A DNA stretch of 64,000 nt from Acidobacteriota bacterium (GTDB lineage: Bacteria > Acidobacteriota > Thermoanaerobaculia > UBA5066), in contig RHKY01000023.1 in assembly GCA_008363385.1 (NCBI GenBank), positions 1 through 64,000 of the forward strand, read 5' to 3'. Of this stretch, positions 18,471 through 26,931 are shown piece by piece. Under the pieces are notes generated by a model, which was given only the letters and a program-made list of their open reading frames with translations, was not told where the DNA came from and made no database searches. The translations under genes were made by a program, and so were the position numbers. Each line of letters begins with the position of its first letter. Position 1 is the first letter of the stretch.

Positions 18471-19109
18471 ATGAAACGCCGCTGGCTCGCCCCGATCCTG
18501 CTCCTGCCCGTCCTGGCGGCCACCGTCGCCGTCGCCGCCGAGGCCCCCGCGGCGGCCAAGCTCCGCCGGCCGGGCAAGACCGTCACCGAGTACAAGGACG
18601 GGAAGGTCCACGTCGTCGTGAGCTACCGCTGGGCCAACGGGCACCTGGAGGACCGCTGGACGTTCTTCGAGGTCGCGCTCCGCTCGACCAGCGACAAGGC
18701 GGTCGACGTGGACCGCGAGGACGTCTCCCTGACGCTCCCGGACGGGAGCCGGCTGAACCTCCCCAGCCAGAAGCGGCTGGCCGAGGGGCTGACGGACGTC
18801 CGGTGGCTGATGCAGAAGGCCGCGCTGTCCAGGGACCCGATCGACGGCTACTTCCCCGGCACCCGGAGGACCCAGGAGCTGCGCTTCTTCACGATCCCGG
18901 GCGAGGCGATCACGTTCGACCGGGTCGAGGTGAGCCGCGAGGTCATCGCGCAGGGGGACCTCTTCTTCGAGTCGCCCCTCGGGAAGTTCCCCCCGGGCAC
19001 CTACGTCCTCGGCATCCGGAACAAGCAGGTCGACGTGGAGATCCCGATCCGTCTCCCGGCGCCCGACTGGCCCGAGAAGGAGAAGGACCCGAAGGCCGTC
19101 TCCTGGTGA
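18471..19109 (+). CDS. secreted protein of unknown function
   Basis: This 212-residue protein has a clear signal peptide (residues 1-22, cleavage after AVAA). The mature part looks like one beta-sandwich: it alternates Val/Thr/Phe strands such as VHVVVSYRWANG, FEVALRSTS and TYVLGIRNKQVDVEIPIRL. No catalytic motif or Cys is visible. GGAGG lies 5 bases before the ATG. It is separated by only 15 bases from the 3' end of the convergent ABC permease gene. I do not recognise a family. Confidence 0.65.
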   Translation: MKRRWLAPILLLPVLAATVAVAAEAPAAAKLRRPGKTVTEYKDGKVHVVVSYRWANGHLEDRWTFFEVALRSTSDKAVDVDREDVSLTLPDGSRLNLPSQKRLAEGLTDVRWLMQKAALSRDPIDGYFPGTRRTQELRFFTIPGEAITFDRVEVSREVIAQGDLFFESPLGKFPPGTYVLGIRNKQVDVEIPIRLPAPDWPEKEKDPKAVSW

Positions 19110-19124
19110 ACGCCTCGGGCGCGG

Positions 19125-20165
19125 TCAGCGCCAGCGGAAGACCCGGAGCGCCGCGGCGAAGGAGAGCCCTCCCCACAGGAGCAGGACGAGGAGCTCGGAA
19201 GCGATCGCGGGGAAGCCCTTCGCCTCGTTGACGACGGCGCGGAGCGCGTCGTTGAGGGCCGTCAAGGGAAGCGCCCGGATGAACGGCCGGAGGGCGTCCG
19301 GGAAGCGGTCCGACGAGAAGAAGACCCCCGACAGGAGCCACATCGGGAGCATCACGACGTTCATCAGGCCGCTGACGGCCTCGATCGTCCGGGCGCGCGC
19401 GGCCACGAGCAGCCCGAGGCCGGCGAACGACGCCGCGCCGACGAGGCAGACGAGCGCCAGCAGGAGGATCGACCCGCGCACGGCCACGCCGAACGCGACC
19501 CAGCCGAAGCCCACGACGACGGCCACCTCCATCCCGAGGAAGACGAGACGGGCGAGCATCTGCGACAGGAGGTAGTCGCGCCGCCGCATCGGGGTCGCCA
19601 CGAGCCGCTTCAGGAGCTTCTTCGTCCGCGCGGTCACGATCGAGAAGCCGATCGACCACATCCCGGTCCCCATCAGGTTGAGCCCCACGAGGCCGGGGAG
19701 GAGGAAGTCGATGTACCGCGCCCCCTTCTCGGCGACGCGCTCCTCCCGGGGCGCCAGCGGGTCCTTCCGCCCGGCGGCGCGCTGCAGGGCGTCGTCCACC
19801 TCCAGCCTCGCGACGCGCGCGTCGGGCCGCGTCGGGTCGAAGCGGTAGACGGGCGAGGCGCCCGGCTCGACGAGGAGCGAGATCCGGCCGGTCCGGAGGG
19901 CCTCGCGCCCCTCCCGCTCCGGGTACGGGCGCGGGAGGAGGGCGGGCGAGCGCGCGAGCGCCGAGCGCGTCGCCGCCGCCTCGGGCCCGTCCAGGACGCC
20001 GACCGGGATCCGCTCCGGCGGGCGCCCGCGGAAGGCGAAACCGAGGGCGAGCGCCAGGAGGACGGGGAAGGCGAAGACCCAGAAGAGGGCCTCCGGCTCC
20101 CGCAGGAACTCCTTCAGCCGGGCGACCGTCAGCTCGAAGAGCGGCGGGAGGGGGCGCTCACGCAT
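19125..20165 (-). CDS. ABC-2 type transporter permease
   Basis: This 346-residue inner-membrane protein has the ABC-2 layout: an N-terminal membrane helix (about residues 24-45), a large extracytoplasmic loop of about 120 residues, and five more helices from about residue 150. The cytoplasmic coupling segment ATPMRRRDYLLSQ is typical. It pairs with the ATPase encoded just upstream, overlapping it by 8 bases. Together they form an exporter of the drug, polysaccharide or lipid class; the cargo cannot be told from sequence. Confidence 0.88.
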   Translation of the reverse strand: MRERPLPPLFELTVARLKEFLREPEALFWVFAFPVLLALALGFAFRGRPPERIPVGVLDGPEAAATRSALARSPALLPRPYPEREGREALRTGRISLLVEPGASPVYRFDPTRPDARVARLEVDDALQRAAGRKDPLAPREERVAEKGARYIDFLLPGLVGLNLMGTGMWSIGFSIVTARTKKLLKRLVATPMRRRDYLLSQMLARLVFLGMEVAVVVGFGWVAFGVAVRGSILLLALVCLVGAASFAGLGLLVAARARTIEAVSGLMNVVMLPMWLLSGVFFSSDRFPDALRPFIRALPLTALNDALRAVVNEAKGFPAIASELLVLLLWGGLSFAAALRVFRWR

Positions 20166-21096
20166 CCCGCAGGTGTCTCCCTGTCAGCGTGACGAAGACG
20201 TCCTCGAGCGTGGCCCGGTGGGTTGCGAGGGCGGTGACGCGGGCGCCGGTCCGCTCCACCTCGGACAGGAGCGCCGGGAGGCTCTCGGCCAGCGAGGCGA
20301 CGGGCAGGGCCCAGGCGTCTCCCTCGCGCCTCGGTCCCCTCGAGCCCGGGACGCGGCGAAGGAGCTCCTCGCCGAGCCCCGGCTCCGTCGCGATCTCGAT
20401 GACGGCCGTGGCGTGGAGGGAGGCGATCAGCTCGCCGGGCGTCCCGAGGGCGATGACCCGTCCGTGGTCCACGACGGCCACGCGGTCGCAGAGCCTCTCG
20501 GCCTCGTCCATGTAGTGGGTCGTCAGGAGGACGGTCCCCCCCTTCCGGCGGAACGCCGCGACGTGGTCCCAGAGCTGGAGGCGGCTCTGCGGGTCGAGGC
20601 CCGTCGTCGGCTCGTCGAGGAAGAGGAGCTCCGGGTCGCCCGCCAGCGCGCAGGCCACGGCCAGCCTCTGGCGCTGGCCCCCCGAGAGCTTGCCGACGCG
20701 CGCGTCGCGCTTCTCCTCGAGGGAGAGCGCCCGGAGGAGCTCGGCCGGCGAGGGGCCCCGCCGGTAGAACGACCGGAAGAGCCGGAGGACCTCGAAGACG
20801 GTCAGCTTGTCGGCGAGCTGCGTCTCCTGCAGCGAGACGCCGATCCGTTCCCTCAGGGCCGTCCCGTCCCGTCGCCAGGTGGCGCCGAGGACCTCCACGA
20901 CTCCCGCGTCCGGCTCGATCAGGCCCTCGAGGACCTCGACGGTGGTCGTCTTCCCCGCCCCGTTCGGGCCGAGGAGGCCGAAGCACTCGCCGGCGCGGAC
21001 GGACAGGTCGAGCCCCGCCACGGCCACGACGTCCTCGTACCGCTTGACGAGCCCCTCGCACCGGACGGCGAGCGGCGGGTCCTTGCCGGCTGCCAC
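20158..21096 (-). CDS. ABC transporter ATP-binding protein (ABC-2/DrrA type)
   Basis: This 312-residue protein has all ATPase motifs: Walker A GPNGAGKTTT, Q-loop SLQETQL, signature LSGGQRQRL, Walker B LLFLDEPTTGLD and the switch His in LLTTHYMDEAERL. A C-terminal extension of about 90 residues is typical of DrrA/CcmA-like exporters. It energises the permease encoded next. The GTG at 21096 has TATCCT 8 bases upstream and no ribosome site. Confidence 0.93.
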   Translation of the reverse strand: MAAGKDPPLAVRCEGLVKRYEDVVAVAGLDLSVRAGECFGLLGPNGAGKTTTVEVLEGLIEPDAGVVEVLGATWRRDGTALRERIGVSLQETQLADKLTVFEVLRLFRSFYRRGPSPAELLRALSLEEKRDARVGKLSGGQRQRLAVACALAGDPELLFLDEPTTGLDPQSRLQLWDHVAAFRRKGGTVLLTTHYMDEAERLCDRVAVVDHGRVIALGTPGELIASLHATAVIEIATEPGLGEELLRRVPGSRGPRREGDAWALPVASLAESLPALLSEVERTGARVTALATHRATLEDVFVTLTGRHLRDA

Positions 21097-21104
21097 GACC
21101 CCGG

Positions 21105-21110
21105 AGGATA
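21105..21110 (-). promoter_or_regulatory. -10 box TATCCT, leaderless ABC operon promoter
   Basis: TATCCT on the minus strand ends 8 bases before the GTG at 21096. Confidence 0.5.
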
Positions 21111-21122
21111 CCGGCCCGCGGT

Positions 21123-21128
21123 TAGACT
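21123..21128 (+). promoter_or_regulatory. -10 box TAGACT, leaderless sugar operon promoter
   Basis: TAGACT is followed by 6 bases and the GTG at 21135. It lies only 12 bases from the oppositely directed -10 box, so the two upstream regions overlap. Confidence 0.5.
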
Positions 21129-21134
21129 CCGCCC

Positions 21135-21917
21135 GTGGTGCCCGGGACCAGCGCGGTCGAGAGCCTGACGATCTTCTTCCCCTGCTACAACGACGCCGGG
21201 ACGATCGGGAGCCTCGTGGCGGGGGCGCACGTCGTCGGGACGCGCTCGGGCCGCGACTTCGAGATCCTCGTGATCGACGACGGCTCCACGGACAACAGCC
21301 GCGAGATCCTCGACTCGCTCAAGGAGCGATACCCCGAGCTCAGGACCGTCTACCACGAGGCGAACCGGGGCTACGGCGGCGCGCTCCGCTCGGGGTTCGA
21401 GAACGCGAGGAAGGAGCTGGTCTTCTACACCGACGGGGACGGGCAGTACGACGTCCTGGAGCTCGCCAGGCTCCTGCCGGTGATGCAGGAGGGAGTCGAC
21501 GTCGTCAACGGGTACAAGATCGACCGGTCGGACCCTTGGCACCGGATCGTGATCGGGAAGGTCTACCTCGTCCTGATGCGGGTCCTCTTCCGGTTCCGGG
21601 TGCGGGACGTGGACTGCGACTTCCGCCTGATCCGCCGGCGCGCGCTCGAGACGCTCACGCTGAAGCACTCGACCGGCGTCATCTGCCTGGAGCTGGTGCG
21701 GAAGCTCGAGCTCGCCGGCTACCGTTTCGTCGACTATCCCGTCCACCACTACCACCGGACGCACGGGCGGTCGCAGTTCTTCAACTTCCGGCGGCTCCTC
21801 GCCACCGGCGTCAACATCTTCCGCCTCTGGTGGCAGCTCCACGTCCGGCGCGACACGCCCCGCGGCGTGGCGTACGCCGAGCGGCCGGCGGGCCGGCCGG
21901 AGCCGCCGTCGCCGTGA
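21135..21917 (+). CDS. family 2 glycosyltransferase, DPM1-like
   Basis: This 260-residue soluble GT-A enzyme shows TIFFPCYNDAGTIGSLV, the nucleotide-binding VIDDGSTDNS and the metal-binding DGDGQYD. The overall pattern is that of polyprenyl-phosphate mannose or glucose synthases (DPM1/GtrB-like), but without C-terminal membrane helices. The product would be a lipid-linked sugar used by GT-C enzymes, three candidates for which occur in this window. The stop overlaps the next start by 4 bases (GTGA). Confidence 0.88.
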   Translation: MVPGTSAVESLTIFFPCYNDAGTIGSLVAGAHVVGTRSGRDFEILVIDDGSTDNSREILDSLKERYPELRTVYHEANRGYGGALRSGFENARKELVFYTDGDGQYDVLELARLLPVMQEGVDVVNGYKIDRSDPWHRIVIGKVYLVLMRVLFRFRVRDVDCDFRLIRRRALETLTLKHSTGVICLELVRKLELAGYRFVDYPVHHYHRTHGRSQFFNFRRLLATGVNIFRLWWQLHVRRDTPRGVAYAERPAGRPEPPSP

Positions 21918-22912
21918 GCTCTCCCTGGAAGGGCCGCCGGGTCCTGGTGACGGGGGGCCTCGGCTTCATCGGCTCGACGCTCGTGAGGCGGCTCCTCGAC
22001 GAGGGGGCGACCGTCCGGGTCGTCGACGCCCTCCGGCCCGGCGACGGGGGGAACCCGTTCAACCTCACGGGGCGCGAGGGGGAGGTGGAGCTCCTCCGGG
22101 GCGGCGTCGAGGAGCGGACCGTGGCCGACCGGGCGGTCGCCGACGTCGAGGTCGTCTTCCACCTCGCGGGGAAGGTGAGCCACGTCGACAGCCTCGCGCG
22201 CCCGGTCGACGACCTCGTCGACAACGCCGCCACGACGGTCGTCCTCCTGGACGCCTGCCGGAGGCTCTCGCCGCGCGCCCGCGTCGTCGTGGCCGGGACG
22301 CGGCAGGTCTACGGCAACCCGCTGCGGCTTCCGGTCGACGAGACACACCCGATCCGCCCGCCCGACTACAACGGCGTGTCGAAGGCCGCCGCGGAGCTCT
22401 ACGCTCGGGTGGCAGCGGACCGGCTGGGCCTCGCCACCTCCGTCCTGAGGCTGACGAACGTCTACGGCCCGCGGCAGCTCGTGGCGCACTCGCGCGCCTC
22501 GTTCACCGGGTGGCTCGTGAGGCAGGCGATCCGGGGCGAGACGATCCAGCTCTACGGCACCGGCGAGCAGCGCCGGGACCTCCTCTACGTCGACGACGCG
22601 GTCGAGGCGTTCCTCCTCGCGGCGGTCGCGCTGCCCGGGAACGGCGAGGCCTGGAACTGCGGGCGGGAGGACTCGGTCTCCCTCCGCGAGTTCGCCGAGA
22701 CGCTCGTGCGGATCGCCGGCTCGGGCCGGATCGAGCTCGTCCCGTTCCCGGAGGATCGGAAGAGGATCGACATCGGGGACTTCGCCACCGACTCCCGCCG
22801 GTTCCGCGAGGCGACCGGCTGGCGGCCCCGCATCGACCTCGAGGACGGCCTCGACCGGACCGTCTCCTTCTTCCGCGCCCACGGCGACCGGTACTGGAGC
22901 GCCACCGCGTGA
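21914..22912 (+). CDS. NAD-dependent nucleotide-sugar epimerase/dehydratase
   Basis: This 332-residue extended SDR has TGGLGFIGS (13-21) for NAD binding. It also has HLAGKVSHVDS and VAGTRQVYG, together with RDLLYVDDAVEAF and EAWNCGREDSVS. The active-site stretch reads DYNGVSK, so Tyr152 sits five residues before Lys157, rather than the usual four. It is coupled to the glycosyltransferase upstream and the aminotransferase downstream by 4-base overlaps. It probably makes the keto-sugar or epimer used by the aminotransferase. Confidence 0.9.
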   Translation: MSSPWKGRRVLVTGGLGFIGSTLVRRLLDEGATVRVVDALRPGDGGNPFNLTGREGEVELLRGGVEERTVADRAVADVEVVFHLAGKVSHVDSLARPVDDLVDNAATTVVLLDACRRLSPRARVVVAGTRQVYGNPLRLPVDETHPIRPPDYNGVSKAAAELYARVAADRLGLATSVLRLTNVYGPRQLVAHSRASFTGWLVRQAIRGETIQLYGTGEQRRDLLYVDDAVEAFLLAAVALPGNGEAWNCGREDSVSLREFAETLVRIAGSGRIELVPFPEDRKRIDIGDFATDSRRFREATGWRPRIDLEDGLDRTVSFFRAHGDRYWSATA

Positions 22913-24003
22913 CCGCGGCCGTCCCGTTCGCCGACCTCTCCCGCGCGGCGGCCTCCGAGCGGGAGGAGCTCCGGGAGGCGTTCGCGCGGGTCCTCGCCTC
23001 CGGGTGGTTCGTCCTCGGCCCGTCGGTCTCCGCGTTCGAGGAGGCCTTCGCGTCGGCGGCGGGCGCCCGCTTCGGTGTCGGCGTGGCGAACGGGACCGAC
23101 GCCCTGACGCTGGCCCTCGCAGCTCTCGGCGTCGGGGCCGGGGACGAGGTCGTCACCGTCTCGATGACCTGCGCCCCGACGGCCACGGGGATCCTCCGCT
23201 CCGGGGCGACCCCGGTCCTCGCCGACGTGGACGACGGGACGCTGACGATGGACCCGGCGGCGGTCGAGGCGGCGCTGACGCCTCGGACGCGGGCGATCGT
23301 CCCGGTCCACCTCTACGGCCGTCCGGCGCGCGTGGAGGAGATCGCGGCCCTGGCCCGCCGGAGGGGCCTCCTCCTCGTCGAGGACTGCGCGCAGGCGCAC
23401 GGGGCCCTCCGGGGCGGCAGGCCGGTCGGGACGTTCGGGGACGCGGCCGCGTGGAGCTTCTACCCGACGAAGAACCTCGGCGCGCTCGGGGACGGCGGCA
23501 TGGTGACGACGGGCGACGAGGCCGTCGCCTCGCGCCTGCGGCGGCTCAGGATGTACGGCTACGAGACCCGGAACGACGCGGTCGAGCCCGGCTTCAACAG
23601 CCGGCTCGACGAGGTGCAGGCGGCGCTCCTCCTCCGCCGGCTCGCGCGCCTGCCGGAAGGGAACCGGCGCCGGGCCGAGCTCGCAGCCCGTTACGACGCC
23701 GGCCTCGCGGGCGCGGTCCGGATCCCGCCGGAGGCTCCGGGCGACCGGCCCTGCCACCACCTCTACGTGGTCCGGTCGGCGGACCGCGACGGGCTGAGGA
23801 TGCGCCTGCGCGAGGCCGGGATCGGGACGGACGTCCACTACCCCCGCGCGGTCCACGAGCAGGAGGCCTTCGCCCACCTGCCGCGAGGCCCGCTCCCCGT
23901 GACGGAACGGGCCGTCCGCGAGGTCCTCTCGCTGCCGCTCTACCCGGAGCTGACGGACGAGGAGGCCGACCGCGTGGTCGAGGCCGTGCGGGCCGCGGTC
24001 TGA
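22909..24003 (+). CDS. DegT/DnrJ/EryC1/StrS sugar aminotransferase
   Basis: This 364-residue PLP enzyme transfers an amino group to a keto-sugar nucleotide. The PLP lysine is K188 in WSFYPTKNLGALGDGGM, and VEDCAQAHGA and NGTDALTLAL bind the cofactor phosphate and ring. The C-terminal GTDVHYPRAVHEQEAF completes the family pattern. It starts with GTG overlapping the stop of the epimerase gene, so the three genes 21135-24003 make one coupled sugar-nucleotide operon, probably for a surface glycan. Confidence 0.93.
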   Translation: MTAAVPFADLSRAAASEREELREAFARVLASGWFVLGPSVSAFEEAFASAAGARFGVGVANGTDALTLALAALGVGAGDEVVTVSMTCAPTATGILRSGATPVLADVDDGTLTMDPAAVEAALTPRTRAIVPVHLYGRPARVEEIAALARRRGLLLVEDCAQAHGALRGGRPVGTFGDAAAWSFYPTKNLGALGDGGMVTTGDEAVASRLRRLRMYGYETRNDAVEPGFNSRLDEVQAALLLRRLARLPEGNRRRAELAARYDAGLAGAVRIPPEAPGDRPCHHLYVVRSADRDGLRMRLREAGIGTDVHYPRAVHEQEAFAHLPRGPLPVTERAVREVLSLPLYPELTDEEADRVVEAVRAAV

Positions 24004-24010
24004 CGTGTCC

Positions 24011-24040
24011 AGGGGGGTCGGCAATGTGCCGATCCCCCCT
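24011..24040. terminator. terminator hairpin after the sugar operon
   Basis: AGGGGGGTCGGCA pairs with TGCCGATCCCCCCT around a 3-base loop (one bulged base), directly after the aminotransferase stop and between convergent genes. Confidence 0.6.
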
Positions 24041-24135
24041 GCGGCGCTGCGCGCCTACCCCCCGGGCCCCGGCTACGCCGGGGGTGCTTCGAAGGCGTGG
24101 CGTGCGGTCCCCTGCGGCGCCGCGGCCTACCCCCC
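24036..24135. repeat. duplicated GC-rich intergenic segment with a second hairpin
   Basis: Two near-identical 27-28 base units starting CCCCTGCGGCGC and ending GCCTACCCCCC lie at 24036-24063 and 24109-24135. Between them is CCCCGGC-TAC-GCCGGGG (24067-24083), a perfect 7-bp hairpin. The second unit overlaps the last codons of the minus-strand lipoprotein gene, so a gene end appears to have been copied. Confidence 0.4.
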
Positions 24136-24915
24136 GGCCGCGCCGCCGCGGACGACGCGCGTCGGAAGGAAACGCGAGGCCCCCGTCGCCTTCTCGTTGA
24201 CGACCCCGTAGACCCACATTCCGAGCCGGGGCTCCCGCCCGCGAGCGCTCGAGACGAACGTCACCTCGAGGTCGAACGGGGCTCCCGCGGGGAGGGCGAG
24301 CTCCTTCCACGGGTCCTCGACGGCCCCCGGCACACCCGGCATCACCTTCTCGACGCGGGCGAGGAGCGTGCCCGCGGGCGAGCGGAGCTCCATCCGGACC
24401 CGGAACGGGAGCGTCGCGTGCTCCGCCCACGGGTAGCTGAACGCGAAGTGGCTCGAGCGCGCCTCGTCCGAGACGAAGGTCCCCACGAGCAGCCTGTCGC
24501 CCGGTCGGGCCAGGTCTCCGACCGGGATCGCCGGGACCGTGAGGGCGGGAGGCCCTTCCTGCCCGCGAGGCTCCACGGAGGCCTCGACGCGGACGGGGCG
24601 GTCGCTCTCGACGGTCAGGGAGGAGATCGCCGGGAGGGCGGGGACGAGGCTCGGGATCCCGGCGATCCCCCGCGGGGGGACGACGAGCTCGGAGACCTCG
24701 AGAGTCCGGTCGCTCGGGGGCCAGCGGAAGGCCCGGACCAGAGAGGGCACGTCCCCCTCGTTCGTCACGGTCACGCGCGTCCGCCAGGGCACCCGCCCGG
24801 GGAGGCTCGCCGAGCGGACGACCGCCGGGACGAAGAGCCGGTGGGGGAGCGGCTCCGGCTCGCGGGCGCACGCGGCCAGCAAGAGCGGCGCTACCAGGAG
24901 CGCACGGCGCCTCAT
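24127..24915 (-). CDS. predicted lipoprotein, function unknown
   Basis: This 262-residue protein has a lipoprotein signal peptide with lipobox LAAC at Cys16, so it should be anchored in the envelope. The mature part holds about two beta-sandwich units with segments RVTVTNEGDVPSLVRAF and RVRMELRSPAGTLLARVEKV. These resemble the TDLxVxN-type beta modules at the ends of other secreted proteins in this window. No catalytic motif is seen. The ATG overlaps the stop of the upstream PIG-V-like gene (ATGA). Confidence 0.68.
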   Translation of the reverse strand: MRRRALLVAPLLLAACAREPEPLPHRLFVPAVVRSASLPGRVPWRTRVTVTNEGDVPSLVRAFRWPPSDRTLEVSELVVPPRGIAGIPSLVPALPAISSLTVESDRPVRVEASVEPRGQEGPPALTVPAIPVGDLARPGDRLLVGTFVSDEARSSHFAFSYPWAEHATLPFRVRMELRSPAGTLLARVEKVMPGVPGAVEDPWKELALPAGAPFDLEVTFVSSARGREPRLGMWVYGVVNEKATGASRFLPTRVVRGGAAGG

Positions 24916-26057
24916 CCCACCCAGAGCCAGTGGACGAAGACGAACACGTACGCCGCCTGGACGAGGAGGGCGGCGGCGATCGCCGGGACACGGAGCCTCT
25001 TCGCCAGGGGCAGTCCCGCCAGGACGGCGAAGCCCGGGAAGGCCGGGAGGACGTAGCGCCCCGCGCTCTCGAGCGTCCCGGTGAAGACGACGAGCAGGCA
25101 GCTCCCCCCGACGAAGACGGCCTCGGCCCAACGCCGCTGCCGCAGGAGGACGAACGCCAGGACGAAGAAGAGGAGGAGGAAGACGCCCTCCAGCGTCCGC
25201 GCGGGGCTCTTGTGGAAGACCCGTCCCGTCGCGACGTCCTCGACGATGGTGTTCCAGATCAGGACCGGGCCGTCCAGGATCGTCTTCTCGGACTTCGCCC
25301 AGTTGTGCTGCGCCCTCACGAAGAGGAGCGGGTCGCCGAAGCGGAAGGTGTGGTAGAGGCAGAACGTCCCGAATCCTGCGAGCGGGGCGAGGGCGGCCGC
25401 CGTCGCGCGGGCCCACGCGGAGGCGCGGAGGGGGCCGCGCGCCCGGCTCTCGCGGAGGGAGACGAGGAAGGCGTACGGCGACAGGACGACGCCGGAGATG
25501 CGCGTCAACCCGGAGAGGTAGCCCGCCAGCAGCGCCGGGACGAGGCGTCCCCTCTCCAGCGCGACGACCGTCGCGAGCGCCAGGAGGAGGACGAGCGACT
25601 CGGTGTAGACCGCCGCGAAGAAGAGGGACGTCGGGAAGAGGAGGAGGACCGCCGCGGCGGGCAGGACCCGCTCGCGCCCGTGGTGGCGCTCCACCCAGCC
25701 GCCGAAGAGGAGGAGGGCGAGGAGGAACGCTGTGCCCGAGACCAGGTTGCCCGCGAGCGAGGTCTCGATCCCGAGCCCGCGGGAGAGGCCCCGCATCAGG
25801 AGGGGGTAGAGCGGGAAGAACGCGTGGTTCGTCTCCTGGCCGACTCGAGTCGGCGGCGCCTCGTAGCCCCCCTCGGCGATCCCGACGTACCACCCGGAGT
25901 CCCACCGCGTCAGCGGCGTGGCCCGCCGTTCCACGTCGTAGGACCAGTTGTGCGGGCCCTCCAGCCAGGGCCACGTCCGGTCCGAGACCGCCGCGACGAC
26001 CCAGATCCAGGCCAGCCACGCGGCACCCAGGACGAGGAGAGTGCGTGACCGTCCCAC
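24912..26057 (-). CDS. PIG-V-like GT-C mannosyltransferase
   Basis: This 381-residue integral membrane protein has about eight to ten helices. The first extracytoplasmic loop has RWDSGWYVGIAEGGY, and a later segment has HAFFPLYPLLMR. Both are hallmarks of the PIG-V/GPI mannosyltransferase 2-like family, in which an Asp in the first loop is catalytic and the donor is a polyprenyl-phosphate sugar. The GTG at 26057 lies 10 bases after a perfect TATAAT, so the start is well supported and the message nearly leaderless. It is coupled to the lipoprotein gene downstream. The acceptor is unknown. Confidence 0.82.
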   Translation of the reverse strand: MGRSRTLLVLGAAWLAWIWVVAAVSDRTWPWLEGPHNWSYDVERRATPLTRWDSGWYVGIAEGGYEAPPTRVGQETNHAFFPLYPLLMRGLSRGLGIETSLAGNLVSGTAFLLALLLFGGWVERHHGRERVLPAAAVLLLFPTSLFFAAVYTESLVLLLALATVVALERGRLVPALLAGYLSGLTRISGVVLSPYAFLVSLRESRARGPLRASAWARATAAALAPLAGFGTFCLYHTFRFGDPLLFVRAQHNWAKSEKTILDGPVLIWNTIVEDVATGRVFHKSPARTLEGVFLLLFFVLAFVLLRQRRWAEAVFVGGSCLLVVFTGTLESAGRYVLPAFPGFAVLAGLPLAKRLRVPAIAAALLVQAAYVFVFVHWLWVG

Positions 26058-26067
26058 GCGGGCGCGG

Positions 26068-26075
26068 ATTATAGT
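26068..26075. promoter_or_regulatory. overlapping divergent -10 boxes (TATAAT / TATAGT)
   Basis: ATTATAGT reads TATAAT on the minus strand (26073-26068, toward the PIG-V-like gene) and TATAGT on the plus strand (26070-26075, toward the methyltransferase). One symmetric element could melt for transcription in both directions. Confidence 0.5.
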
Positions 26076-26111
26076 GACGCGGCTCCGCCCTCGAGGCCCC
26101 TGCCGCCCTCC

Positions 26112-26891
26112 ATGAACCCGCGCGAGTACGAGGTGATGTTCCGGGTCGAGGACCGGTACTGGTGGTACCGGGGGATGCGCCTCTTCGCGCGGAGGCTCCT
26201 GCCGGAGGTGTTCGCCCCTCCGAGCCCCCTGCGCCTCCTCGACGCTGGCTGCGGTACCGGGGCCAACCTCGCGCACGGACTCGCCGCCCCGGTCGCCGGC
26301 GGCGGGAGGCACCGCGCGACGGGAGCGGACCTCTCGGCGCTGGCGCTGGCCTTCTGCCGCCGCCGCGGCCTGACGTCCCTCTCGCGAGCGAACCTCACGG
26401 CGCTGCCGTACCGCGACCAGAGCTTCGACGTCGTCACGTGCCACGACGTCCTCCCGACGGTCCCCGACGACGCGGCCGCCGCGCGGGAGCTGGCCCGCGT
26501 CCTCCGCCCCGGCGGCGTCCTCTACGTCACCGTCGCGGCGTTCGAGTCGCTCCGGGGCGACCACGACCGGGCCGTCCACGGGATACGCCGGTACCGGCGC
26601 CGGCGGCTCGTCGGGCTCCTGACCGCCGCCGGCCTCGAGGTGGAGCGGACGACGTACGCCAACGCGTTCCTCTTCGTCCCGATCTGGCTCCACCGCCGGG
26701 CACGGTCCCTCCTCTCGTCCCCCCCGGACCCGTCGGAGGCGACCTCGGACTTCCCGTACCTCCCGCGCTGGCTCGAGGGGGTCTTCTTCGGCCTCCTCCG
26801 CGCGGAGGCTGCGCTGGCCCCCCGTGTGGCGCTGCCGTTCGGCGTGACGCTCGTGGCCCGGGCGAAAAAGCCCGGCGAAGCGCCCGTGTAA
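26112..26891 (+). CDS. class I SAM-dependent methyltransferase
   Basis: This 259-residue protein opens with EYEVMFRVEDRYWWYRGMR, common in methyltransferases of surface-glycan clusters. It then shows the SAM-binding motif LLDAGCGTGANL, TGADLSALAL and FDVVTCHDVLPTVPDD, and RVLRPGGVLYVTVAAF as the later motif. The C-terminal 80 residues contain hydrophobic segments that may sit against the membrane. It is divergent from the PIG-V-like gene and shares its promoter region. Its TAA stop lies inside the CpxR-like box of the next operon. Confidence 0.87.
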   Translation: MNPREYEVMFRVEDRYWWYRGMRLFARRLLPEVFAPPSPLRLLDAGCGTGANLAHGLAAPVAGGGRHRATGADLSALALAFCRRRGLTSLSRANLTALPYRDQSFDVVTCHDVLPTVPDDAAAARELARVLRPGGVLYVTVAAFESLRGDHDRAVHGIRRYRRRRLVGLLTAAGLEVERTTYANAFLFVPIWLHRRARSLLSSPPDPSEATSDFPYLPRWLEGVFFGLLRAEAALAPRVALPFGVTLVARAKKPGEAPV

Positions 26892-26901
26892 GGAATGTAA
26901 A
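26888..26901 (+). promoter_or_regulatory. CpxR-like box GTAAG-N4-GTAAA upstream of the two-component operon
   Basis: GTAAGGAATGTAAA matches 12 of 14 bases of the complement of the box at 31555-31568. It includes the methyltransferase stop codon and lies about 45 bases upstream of the kinase start, a normal position for an OmpR-family activator. Confidence 0.6.
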
Positions 26902-26931
26902 GTATTCGACGGGAATGAATTCCGTCGTACT
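26901..26931. promoter_or_regulatory. palindrome upstream of the kinase -10 box
   Basis: CGACGG (26907-26912) pairs with CCGTCG (26922-26927), with AGTA and TACT outside them. The AT-rich centre GAATGAATT is partly symmetric. It may be a second operator or a terminator for the methyltransferase gene. Confidence 0.4.
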
